Assembly: GCF_014489515.1 (NCBI RefSeq) | Contig: NZ_CP060782.1 | Location: 2,108,001-2,172,000, forward strand | Length of the DNA: 64,000 bases | Reading direction: 5' to 3' | Source of the DNA: Sphingomonas sediminicola | GTDB taxonomy: Bacteria > Pseudomonadota > Alphaproteobacteria > Sphingomonadales > Sphingomonadaceae | In this document: positions 10,017-17,073 of the stretch, piece by piece | Layout of the letters: every line of letters starts with the position of its first letter | How positions within the stretch are numbered: the first letter of the stretch is position 1 | The notes under the pieces: model-generated | The model's input: only the letters and a program-made list of their open reading frames with translations | Databases searched by the model: none | What the model was told of the DNA's origin: nothing | Translations under genes and position numbers: made by a program

Positions 10017-10390
10017 GACTTGAGCTCCCTCAACAAAGCCTCGATCTCGGCGATATCCTTCGCATCGAGCCCATCTTCTTCGGCGAGGCGCGCGACCAGC
10101 GGCGATAGACGGCCGCCGAACAGCCGTTCGACGAACCGCCGGGACTCGCTTCCGACATAGGCCTCGCGCTCGATCGCGGGTGAATAGAGAAAGCGGCGTC
10201 CGTCTTCGCGGTGCGAGACAACGCCCTTGGCGGCGAGCCGCCCGAGCATGGTCTTGACGGTAGCCATCGACCAACCACGCTGCGCCTCGAGTCGTTCGCC
10301 AACCTCGGCGGAAGTGAGCGGCTCACTGGCGGCCCAAAGCACCTCCATGAGGTCGAGCTCGGCGTCGCTGATTCTCTTGTCTGTCACCAT
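10013..10390 (-). CDS. BlaI/MecI/CopY family transcriptional repressor
   Basis: A 125-residue protein. The winged helix lies in residues ~5-75 (RISDAELDLMEVLW, SAEVGERLEAQRGWSMATVKTMLGRLAAKGVV, REDGRRFLYSP), and a C-terminal dimerisation helix pair (RFVERLFGGRLSPLVARLAEE...EIEALLRELKS) follows. This is the full BlaI layout. I chose ATG 10390, not the longer frame at 10414, because the family starts right before 'ISDAELDLM' and because the longer start would fall inside the operator. Downstream it overlaps the M56 protease gene. It probably represses its own operon through the two TACA-N2-TGTA dyads just upstream and is released by proteolysis. Confidence 0.9.
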   Translation of the reverse strand: MVTDKRISDAELDLMEVLWAASEPLTSAEVGERLEAQRGWSMATVKTMLGRLAAKGVVSHREDGRRFLYSPAIEREAYVGSESRRFVERLFGGRLSPLVARLAEEDGLDAKDIAEIEALLRELKS

Positions 10391-10395
10391 GTCGA

Positions 10396-10428
10396 TTACA
10401 CGTGTAAACGACACGACTACAGTTGTAA
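10396..10428. promoter_or_regulatory. Two BlaI-type operator dyads (TACA-N2-TGTA)
   Basis: Two dyads sit immediately upstream of the BlaI start: TTACACGTGTAA at 10396-10407, a perfect 12-base palindrome, and CTACAGTTGTAA at 10417-10428. Both contain TACA-N2-TGTA, the core of known BlaI/MecI operators, and their centres are 21 bp apart, two helical turns. That geometry fits two repressor dimers on one face of DNA. The first dyad ends 5 bases before the BlaI start codon, so binding would block its transcription. The rhodanese gene on the other strand starts ~95 bases away and could share this control. Confidence 0.75.
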
Positions 10429-10443
10429 ACGGTGTTTCTGTTT

Positions 10444-10472
10444 ATGTCTGCTTTGGGTGGAAAGCGGACATT
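10444..10472. repeat. Dispersed palindromic repeat, copy 1
   Basis: A 29-base unit: arm ATGTCTGCTTT, loop GGGTGG, arm AAAGCGGACAT (11 bp pairs, one G-T), then a final T. It lies between the BlaI operators and the rhodanese gene. Near-copies occur at 11314-11342 and 28690-28718 in the same orientation. This looks like the small palindromic element scattered in sphingomonad and other alphaproteobacterial genomes, where it is often mis-called as a short protein. Confidence 0.65.
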
Positions 10473-10521
10473 TCGCGTTGAGTCCGCTATACTGTTGAGG
10501 TCGCTCGACGGGGAAAAGATA

Positions 10522-11307
10522 ATGCGACATCTTGCTATGAGCCTTGCCGCTTCATTGCTGTTCGCGACAACCCCAACGATTGCGCAGAACGTCCTCGATG
10601 CAACGCTCGTCGAAAGTGAGCAGAAGACCGCTGATATTTCCACGAACGAACTGCGCCGGTTCATCGATAGCCGCAGTGGAGTGCTGATCGATGCGCGGCC
10701 ACCACTAGAATATTCAATAAGCCATATTCCCGGCGCTCAGAACGTGGCGCCGCAGCCTGGTCGTCCCGCCCATCTACGTCTCTGACGTCGTGGAAGTCGG
10801 ACGGTTGCTAAAGGGGTGAAGGACCGCCCACTTGTGTTGTATTGTAACGGCCCGTTCTGCGGGAAGTCCAAACGCCTCGCGGCCGAACTCGCCGAGGCTG
10901 GGTACACCAATGTTCGCCGGTATCAGCTTGGTGCACCGGGCTGGCGAGCGCTCGCTGGTGCTGCGATGCAAACCGAAGTGTCGGCGCTTCAGTACATCCG
11001 GAGCGATCCCACTGCCGTATGGGTAGACGCGCGCGAATCATCACAATTCGCCACAGAGACGATCCCAGGCGCGCGAAATATTCCCGTGAGCGGCCTTAAG
11101 CCCGGCAAGGACCAAGGTGTGGTGAAAGAAGCCAAGGATGACGGGCGCCTCCCAATGGAAGATCACAACACGCGGATCGTAGTTTTCGGAGCCATCGGCA
11201 AAGACGCTCAAGCTGTAGCCGATTCGATTTCGCGCGAAGCGTTTCACAACGTGAGTTTCGTCGCGGCTCCCTTTGAAGAGGTTCGACAGATCCTCGCTTC
11301 AAGGTAG
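10522..11307 (+). CDS. Secreted protein with two rhodanese domains (two frame breaks)
   Basis: ATG 10522 follows GGGGAAAAGATA and opens a signal peptide (LAMSLAASLLFATTPTIAQ). First rhodanese domain: ELRRFIDSRSGVLIDARPPLEYSIS..HIPGAQNV, with an active-loop cysteine in VLYCNGPFCGKS. A second domain (VWVDARESSQFATETIPGARNIP) lacks a comparable Cys loop. Rhodaneses move sulfane sulfur or act as redox/binding modules, and this one is likely periplasmic. Between ~10755 and ~10813 the reading moves to another frame (VVPPIYVSDVVEVGRLLKG) and back. The second shift is repaired by one G in GGGG, while the first needs two bases. The gene is visibly richer in A/T than its neighbours and is bracketed by two palindromic repeats. 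Confidence 0.7.
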
Positions 11308-11313
11308 TGCCGA

Positions 11314-11342
11314 GTGTCCGCAGTGGGTCAAAAGCGAACATT
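11314..11342. repeat. Dispersed palindromic repeat, copy 2 (diverged)
   Basis: Begins GTGTCCGC, then AGTGGGTCAAAA, then GCGAACATT. It matches copy 1 at 22 of 29 positions in the same orientation. It starts 6 bases after the rhodanese stop codon, so this gene has one copy on each side. The arms pair less well than in copy 1. Confidence 0.5.
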
Positions 11343-11346
11343 ACGA

Positions 11347-12617
11347 TCAAAGCTGTGACCGGTCGGCCGGTGTCCATTCCTCCGGCTCGACGTCCTTCCG
11401 GATGAGGCGCAGTGCGAGGCCAGCGACCGTGCCCACCGCAATCGCAATTGTCAGGTCTGTGGCGATCGTCAGGAGCATCGTCAGGAACAGCAAGGTCCGG
11501 TCGCCCGCTCGCAACCGTATCCGCTCGCCCCAGCGATGCGGCTCGCTCATAACCCACGCGGTCACGATCAGCAGCCCCGCCAGCGCCGGCATCGCCAGAT
11601 AGCCGGTCAGCCAGCCCGCTCCCAATGTGATGAGCAGGATGACCAGCGCGTGCACGATCCCCGCGACGGGCGTCTTGCCGCCGGCCCGCACGTTGGTCGC
11701 GGTCCGGGCGATTGCGCCAGTGGCGGGCAAACCTCCGAACAGGGGCGAGGCAATGTTCGCGACGCCCTGCGCCAGGAGCTCGGCATTTGAGCGATGCTTC
11801 CCCCTATCATCCGGTCCGCGACGATCGCGGACAGCAGGGATTCGACCGCGGCGAGGAAGGCGATGACGAACGCCGAGGGCAGCAGGGCGCTGATCCGCGC
11901 GATGCTGACGTGCGGCAGCGACGGCATCGGCAGGCCCGTCGGAAGCGCACCGAAGCGCGAGTAGATCGTATCGACCGGCAGCATCAACAGAGCCACCGCC
12001 GCCGACGCGGCGCCGATCACCAGCAGTGATCCCGGAAACCAGGGCGCGATTCGGCGGAGCAATGCGATTCCCGCCACTGAAAAAAGGCCCACGCCGACCG
12101 CCAGCGGGTTGATCGTCTCGCGCGCCGCCCAGAGCGCCGGCAGCGCCTCGACCAGGTCGGCCGACGCCTTGATCGACGAAAGCCCGAGCAGGTCCTTGAA
12201 CTGGCTGACCGCAATGATGATCGCGATCCCGACGGTAAAGCCCTCGATCACAGGCTCCGGCACCAGCGTGATGAATCGCCCCGCCCGCAAAAGACCGCCG
12301 GCGACCAGGATCAGGCCGGCCATCAGCGTCGCCAGGAGCAGGCCGTCGAACCCGTGCTGCTCGATGACGCCATAGACGACGACGATGAACGCACCCGTCG
12401 GGCCGCCGATCTGAACCCTGCTCCCGCCCAGCAGCGAAATCAGCAGGCCGGCGACAATCGCAGTAACCAGCCCGGCCTTCGGATCGGCGCCGGACGCGAT
12501 GGCGATGGCGATGCTCAGCGGAAGTGCGACCAGCGCCACCGTGACCCCCGCCAGCGCATCGCCGACGAAAAAGCGCCAGCTGTAGTCGCGGAGGGTCGTC
12601 AGGAGCTTGGGCTTCAC
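11347..12617 (-). CDS. SulP/SLC26 family anion transporter without STAS domain (frame broken at ~11795)
   Basis: Transmembrane part of a SulP permease: LAGVTVALVALPLSIAIAIA near residue 25 (the first-helix signature), GGSRVQIGGPTGAFIVVVYG, PVIEGFTVGIAIIIAVSQ, then FVIAFLAAVESLLSAIVADR. After the frame shift it continues ANIASPLFGGLPATGAIARTATNVRAG. Adding one G to the GGGGG run near 11795 restores IGGKHRSNAELLAQG. SulP proteins carry sulfate, bicarbonate or dicarboxylates. Most end in a cytoplasmic STAS domain of ~100 residues. This protein stops about 20 residues after the last helix, giving ~423 residues, so STAS is absent. Substrate is unknown. Confidence 0.8.
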
Positions 12618-12763
12618 GCCATCAGCTAACCACCTCGTTGCGACAGTTCAACGATCTGAGGCTGACGCCGACAATGAGAAATGACCGTTAAGCGCGTTCG
12701 GATCGTCACAATCCAACCAGCCGGGGGACCCTGATGGGATCCGGTTATGATTGCGTTCTGTAA

Positions 12764-13117
12764 GTGCAAGGGTGGCGGCCGCCTCTCCGCGGCAAGGTCC
12801 ACGGCACCCTTGATGGCTGTCTTTACGACATGCACGCGTTCTCGATCCGCGATTGTCGCGGATGTTTCATCGAGCGGGTGAGGCTGCGCGGCCCGGACCT
12901 GCCGAGAATGGGCGAAGACCTGATGGTTGCCATAGAGACGGTGCAGGCGTTCGGATCCGTCGCCTGGTCCGATCACGGCGAATGCGGCATTGCGTTCGAT
13001 CAGCCGTTACCGCTGGAAACCGAGGAGCTTCTGCAGGGCAAGGTTCGGCTGGGCAGGGGTCTTCCGCTCGATATTCAGGCCGTCTTCGACAAGTGGGTGC
13101 TCGGCTCCGGACGATAG
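12764..13117 (+). CDS. PilZ-like domain protein
   Basis: 117 residues from GTG 12764, or 95 from ATG 12830. The central stretch (SIRDCRGCFIERVRLRGPDLPRMGEDLMVAIE...GSVAWSDHGECGIAFDQPL) follows the compact PilZ fold seen in sphingomonad single-domain proteins: a 'DCS..GC.i' first strand, the 'G..v.v.i' middle strand and 'G.V.W.....GI.F' at the end. The canonical c-di-GMP residues RxxxR and (D/N)xSxxG are not clearly present. It may therefore be a non-binding PilZ relative. The family assignment is by pattern. Confidence 0.55.
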   Translation: MQGWRPPLRGKVHGTLDGCLYDMHAFSIRDCRGCFIERVRLRGPDLPRMGEDLMVAIETVQAFGSVAWSDHGECGIAFDQPLPLETEELLQGKVRLGRGLPLDIQAVFDKWVLGSGR

Positions 13118-13263
13118 GTTCCGGGCCCTCGGCTGACGCCTCGTTGCGGCGGTTCCAGGCGAAGCGAAAGAAACCGCGTTCTTGGCATATCCAATGAGCG
13201 TATATCGCTTCGTCACCGCTTTGAGTCGGGCGGCGGCCTGTGATCCTGAGAAGGAGTTAGGCC

Positions 13264-13743
13264 ATGAACGCACCATCGAAATTCGCACTGATCTTTGCGA
13301 GCTTCGCGCTTGCCGTCCCGCAGGGCGCGAGCGCGGCGGAGCCGAATGCCAAGTTGTGGAACGGCACCTGGCACCTGGACGCGGCGAAGTCGAAGTTCGC
13401 TTCTTCCGCGAAGGAAGCGAGCGAGACCCGGACTTACGACATCTCCGGCAAGAAGGTGACGATGAAGTCCAGCTCCAAGGACGCGGCGGGCAAGGAGCTC
13501 AATTTCAGCTACACCGCGGGCTATGACGGCAAGTGGTATCCGATGGTCGGAAACCCCAATGCCGATCGCATCATGCTGAGGGTCGTAAGTGACCGCGAGT
13601 TCAGGGCCAGCTCCCGGCTCAAGGGCAAGCCATCGGTGCATTCGACAGCCACCGTTTCGGCCGACGGAAAGCACCTCACGCTCACGCGCAAGATGCTCAG
13701 GATGAAGGGCGCTCCGACCGACGTGCTGGAGTTCGAACGCTAG
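13264..13743 (+). CDS. Secreted lipocalin-like protein, unknown function
   Basis: 159 residues after a strong ribosome site (GAGAAGGAGTTAGGCC). A signal peptide covers residues ~1-25 (ALIFASFALAVPQGASAA). The mature chain begins LWNGTWHLDAAKSKF and continues with alternating beta strands (ETRTYDISGKKVTMKSSSKD, KELNFSYTAGYDGKWYPM). The 'GTW.LD..KSKF' opening is shared by many small alphaproteobacterial exported proteins that resemble half-barrel lipocalins. No catalytic residues can be named. It stands alone between the PilZ gene and the ribonucleotide reductase promoter. Confidence 0.6.
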   Translation: MNAPSKFALIFASFALAVPQGASAAEPNAKLWNGTWHLDAAKSKFASSAKEASETRTYDISGKKVTMKSSSKDAAGKELNFSYTAGYDGKWYPMVGNPNADRIMLRVVSDREFRASSRLKGKPSVHSTATVSADGKHLTLTRKMLRMKGAPTDVLEFER

Positions 13744-14230
13744 ATAGCCCGCGCGTTCAGACGCGGCGCCATCTCAACGCATGGGTTGCCATCGGCAAGA
13801 CAATACCGGCGGCGAGAACGTTACGTCTGTTGAGCATTGTCGCCCCCTCGAAAGGGGAACACTTACACAAGGGTGCCTGTCCGCAATGAGTGGGAGGCAG
13901 GCATCCACAATGACTCATTGCGGGACGATCGTTGCGGCGAAGACTCATCCACAGGATATTTGCTTCACATCGAATTTACCCGCTTGCGTCTCACGACAGT
14001 TGGGGCACTATAGGTTGTAGCGAGGCAGGGGTGCACGCAATTACTGGTGTTCGGAGGCGGAATCTGCTATTCCGGTGACCGACCCGACTCGTCCCCGATT
14101 TCCACAGGGGACGGGCGTGAAAAAGCCCCTCGCAGCGCCGAAAAAGGCTATGGCGCCGGGCATGGCTCCGAGTCGAACATTTGGGGAACAGGCGATCTCT
14201 CCGGAGATCGATAGCGGACGGGGAAGCGTA
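13744..14230 (+). promoter_or_regulatory. Ribonucleotide reductase upstream region with two candidate NrdR boxes
   Basis: No convincing gene in these 487 bases. Two 16-base stretches, 14005-14020 (GCACTATAGGTTGTAG with one leading G) and 14035-14050 (ACGCAATTACTGGTGT), each agree at about 11 positions with the NrdR box ACACWATATATWGTGT. Their starts are 30 bp apart, close to three helical turns, as in known paired NrdR sites. NrdR is the nucleotide-sensing repressor of ribonucleotide reductase genes. The region also holds a short hairpin CCCCTCGAAAGGGG near 13843-13856. The leader from ~14050 to the nrdA start has a GTCCCC/GGGGAC pair and the ribosome site GGGGAAG. Confidence 0.5.
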
Positions 14231-16101
14231 ATGGATTTTTCAACCGGTTCAGAAGTCCCGAGCGACGACACGGCGACTGCAGTCCGCACCAGCAAGACCG
14301 TCGACGCTCGTGCCTTCGAGGTGACCACCGACGAGTCCCGCGACGCCTTGCTGACCGAGTTCGGCAAGGAGACGTTGAAGGACCGCTATTTGCTCCCGGG
14401 CGAGGGCAACCAGGATCTCTTCGCGCGCGTCGCGGCCGCCTATGCGGATGACGCCGCCCATGCGCAGCGCATCTACGATTACATCTCCAAGCTCTGGTTC
14501 ATGCCGGCAACGCCCGTGCTGTCGAACGGCGGCACCGGCCGCGGCCTTCCGATCAGCTGCTACCTCAACAGCGTTTCCGACAGCCTCGACGGCATCGTCG
14601 GAACCTGGAACGAGAACGTCTGGCTGGCCTCCAAAGGCGGCGGAATCGGAACCTATTGGGGCAGCGTCCGCGGTATCGGCGAGCCGGTCGGCCTCAATGG
14701 CAAGACCAGCGGAATCATCCCGTTCGTCCGCGTCATGGACAGCCTGACGCTCGCGATTTCGCAGGGCTCGCTGCGTCGCGGTTCGGCGGCCTGCTACCTC
14801 GACATCAATCACCCGGAGATCGAGGAATTCCTTGAGATCCGTAAGCCCTCGGGCGACTTCAACCGCAAGGCATTGAACCTGCACCACGGCGTGCTCGTCA
14901 CCGACGAGTTCATGGAAGCCGTGCGCGAGGGGCCGAGTTCGAGCTCAAGTCGCCGAAGGACGGCAGCGTCCGCGGCAAGGTCGATGCACGCAGCTTGTTC
15001 CAGAAGCTGGTCGAGACCCGCCTTGCGACGGGCGAGCCGTACATCATCTTCATCGACGCGGTGAACAAGACGATGCCGAAGCATCACCGCGATCTCGGCC
15101 TCAAGGTCACGACCTCGAACCTCTGCTCGGAAATCACGCTTCCGACCGGCAAGGATCACTTGGGCGTCGATCGCACCGCCGTCTGCTGCTTGAGCTCGCT
15201 CAACCTCGAGACCTGGGACGAGTGGAAGGGCGACAAGACCTTCATCGAGGACGTGATGCGCTTCCTCGACAACGTGCTCAGCGACTACATCGCTCGCGCA
15301 CCGGACGAGATGGCTCGCGCCAAATATTCGGCGGACCGCGAGCGCTCGGTCGGCCTCGGCGTCATGGGCTTCCACTCCTTCCTCCAGGCACGCGGCATCC
15401 CGTTCGAGGGTGCGATGGCGAAGTCGTGGAACATGAAGATCTTCAAGCACATCCGGGCGCAGGTCGACGAAGCCTCGATGATGCTCGCAAAGGAGCGCGG
15501 GCCGTGCCCGGACGCCGCCGACATGGGCGTGATGGAGCGCTTCAGCTGCAAGATGGCGATCGCTCCGACCGCGTCGATCTCGATCATCTGCGGCGGCACC
15601 TCGGCCTGCATCGAGCCCATCCCGGCCAACGTCTACACGCACAAGACGCTGTCTGGCTCCTTCTCGATCCGCAACCCGCACCTCGAAAAGCTGCTCAAGG
15701 ACAAGGCCAAAGACACCGACAAGGTGTGGAACTCGATCCTCGAGCAGGGCGGTTCGGTGCAGCACCTCGACTTCCTGACCCAGGAAGAAAAGGACGTGTT
15801 CAAGACCAGCTTTGAGATCGATCAGCGCTGGCTGCTCGAGCTTGCGGGCGACCGCACGCCCTTCATCGACCAGGCTCAGTCGCTGAACCTGTTCATCCCG
15901 GCCGACTGCGACAAGTGGGACCTTCTGATGCTCCACTTCCGCGCATGGGAGCTCGGCATCAAGTCGCTCTACTACCTCCGCTCCAAGTCGGTGCAGCGCG
16001 CCGGTTTCGCCGGCGGGGTCGAGGCGGACAACACGCCCGAGCTTCGTGAAATCCAGGTCACCTCGACCACGGACTATGACGAATGCCTCGCCTGCCAATA
16101 G
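14231..16101 (+). CDS. nrdA: Ribonucleoside-diphosphate reductase alpha subunit (frame broken at ~14931)
   Basis: Catalytic subunit that reduces NDPs to dNDPs together with NrdB. I start at ATG 14231 (RBS GGGGAAG, 4 bases before). The frame is open to 14075, but that extension is Pro/Lys-rich and unlike the family. Visible parts: MPATPVLSNGG, ISCYLNSVSDS (first active-site Cys), GGGIGTYWG, NLCSEITLP (thiyl-radical Cys region), APTASISIICGG, and a C-terminal CLACQ dithiol pair that re-reduces the active site. About 623 residues, with no N-terminal ATP-cone seen, so activity control may be simple. One G is missing from GGGG near 14931 (AVREG|AEFELKSPKDG). Translation continues into four tiny genes and nrdB. 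Confidence 0.9.
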
Positions 16102-16259
16102 TGTCGCAGCGGACCCGCAAGGCAGCCACGCTCGCCGGCAGCGTTGTCGGCGGCCTGCTGCTGCTCGACCTCATCGGGTTCGTCGCGACCGCCTATTTCA
16201 GCGCGGAGCTTCTGCAATATGCGCAGCGCGCGGGCGTCGCGGGGATGCTGCCGCGGTGA
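16101..16259 (+). CDS. Tiny single-helix membrane protein between nrdA and nrdB (52 aa)
   Basis: GTG 16101 overlaps the last base of the nrdA stop (TAGTG), and the frame runs to TGA 16257-16259. The product is 52 residues: a basic start (VSQRTRKAATLAG), one membrane helix at ~13-32 (SVVGGLLLLDLIGFVATAYF), then an amphipathic tail (SAELLQYAQRAG...MLPR). No similarity to a named family comes to mind. The overlap with nrdA, absence of its own promoter space and codon use like its neighbours argue that it is real and translated by re-initiation. Confidence 0.55.
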   Translation: MSQRTRKAATLAGSVVGGLLLLDLIGFVATAYFSAELLQYAQRAGVAGMLPR

Positions 16260-16459
16260 CGATGCGCGAGATCATCGAGCTTGTGGCTGCGGTCGCGATG
16301 GTCGCGGCTGGCATATACCTGTACCGGCGCCGTCCCGCCGACGGCGACCAGTACGGCAGCCAGGGCGCGGTGATCCTGTTCGTCGTTGCCGTCATCCTTG
16401 CGATCCACGGTCTCGGCCTGCTCGAATATCATCCGTCAGCTGCGGAGCTCGGCCAGTGA
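16256..16459 (+). CDS. Tiny two-helix membrane protein in the nrd operon (65-67 aa)
   Basis: GTG 16256 overlaps the previous stop (GTGA), and ATG 16262 is the alternative start. Two membrane helices are clear: IIELVAAVAMVAAGIYLY and AVILFVVAVILAIHGLGLL, joined by a polar loop (RRRPADGDQYGSQG). It ends YHPSAAELGQ. No family recognised. Its position in an unbroken chain of overlapping genes inside the ribonucleotide reductase operon ties its expression to nrdA and nrdB. Whether it works with the reductase is not known. Confidence 0.6.
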   Translation: MTMREIIELVAAVAMVAAGIYLYRRRPADGDQYGSQGAVILFVVAVILAIHGLGLLEYHPSAAELGQ

Positions 16460-16862
16460 TCTCCGCATTTCAGTTCACCAGTCCCCGGGTGGGGGAAAGA
16501 GGCCGGAGCCCGCGCGGCGGGGTGTCGCGCGCGTTCCGGCCTCGATACGCCGCGCTCTTCGCGGCCGCCCTCGCCCTCTCCGCCTGCGCTGCGACGCAGG
16601 ACAGCGCCGCGGTCGCACCGACCGCGCCCGGCTTCCTGCTCGGCCTGTGGCACGGCTTCATCTTCCCGGTCGCCTGGATCGTTTCGCTCTTCTTCGACAA
16701 GGTCGCGGTCTACGCCGTTCCCAACAACGGCGGCTGGTACGACTTCGGCTATTTCCTCGGCATCGTCGTGTTCGGGTCGGCGCCCGCAAGAGCCACGTCG
16801 TCTACCGCGACCGCAACGTCATCGACGTGAAGGCCAAGCGGGTCGAGGAGCTCAACCTGTGA
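16456..16862 (+). CDS. Small lipoprotein/membrane protein in the nrd operon (frame broken at ~16780)
   Basis: GTG 16456 overlaps the previous stop (GTGA). After a ~25-residue basic start comes a leader with a lipobox, AALFAAALALSAC, so translation might also begin nearer to it. The mature part has hydrophobic stretches (GFLLGLWHGFIFPVAWIVSLFF) and an aromatic segment (YAVPNNGGWYDFGYFLGIVVFG). The frame slips near 16780. One added G gives VVFGSGARKSHVVYRDRNV and a charged tail ending VEELNL at 16862. The GWYDFGYFLGI pattern recurs in small Gram-negative membrane proteins I cannot name. Function is unknown. Confidence 0.55.
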
Positions 16863-17071
16863 GCGCCGCGACCCTCTTCCTGATCATCGGCCCGATCGCC
16901 ATGTTAGTCGGCGTGACGATGATGATCGCCGCCATCCGCGGCGGCGTCGGCCAGAACCCAAAGAGCACCGCAATGCTGATTGCCGGAATGATGGCGACCA
17001 CGTTCGGAATGCTTTTCACCGCTTTCGCGATCGGCACCGCCGGTCCGGCAACAATTTCCCAAGGAGCCTGA
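16859..17071 (+). CDS. Tiny two-helix membrane protein before nrdB (70 aa)
   Basis: GTG 16859 overlaps the previous stop by GTGA. The 70 residues hold two membrane helices (TLFLIIGPIAMLVGVTMMIA and MLIAGMMATTFGMLFTAFAIG) with a short loop RGGVGQNPKST. The stop is 2 bases before the nrdB start, and the nrdB ribosome site AAGGAGCC lies inside its last codons. No family recognised. Fourth and last of the coupled small genes between the two reductase subunits. Confidence 0.6.
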   Translation: MSAATLFLIIGPIAMLVGVTMMIAAIRGGVGQNPKSTAMLIAGMMATTFGMLFTAFAIGTAGPATISQGA

Positions 17072-17073
17072 GT

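Noticed and set aside
13757..13948. Short minus-strand frame with a leader-like sequence upstream of nrdA
   Set aside because: 63 codons, no ribosome site, no known family; the region looks regulatory.
13945..13953. TCATCCACA, one base off a DnaA box, upstream of nrdA
   Set aside because: A single 8-of-9 match in ~490 bases is expected by chance, and no other box or AT-rich unwinding region is near. Not an origin.
14075..14230. 52-residue N-terminal extension of NrdA
   Set aside because: No ribosome site, Pro/Lys-rich and unlike RNR; it would also place the coding start right behind the NrdR-like boxes. ATG 14231 has a good ribosome site.
14809..16098. Minus-strand 429-codon open frame across nrdA
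   Set aside because: It is the shadow of a highly biased GC-rich gene; the plus frame has all RNR motifs and the minus product resembles nothing.
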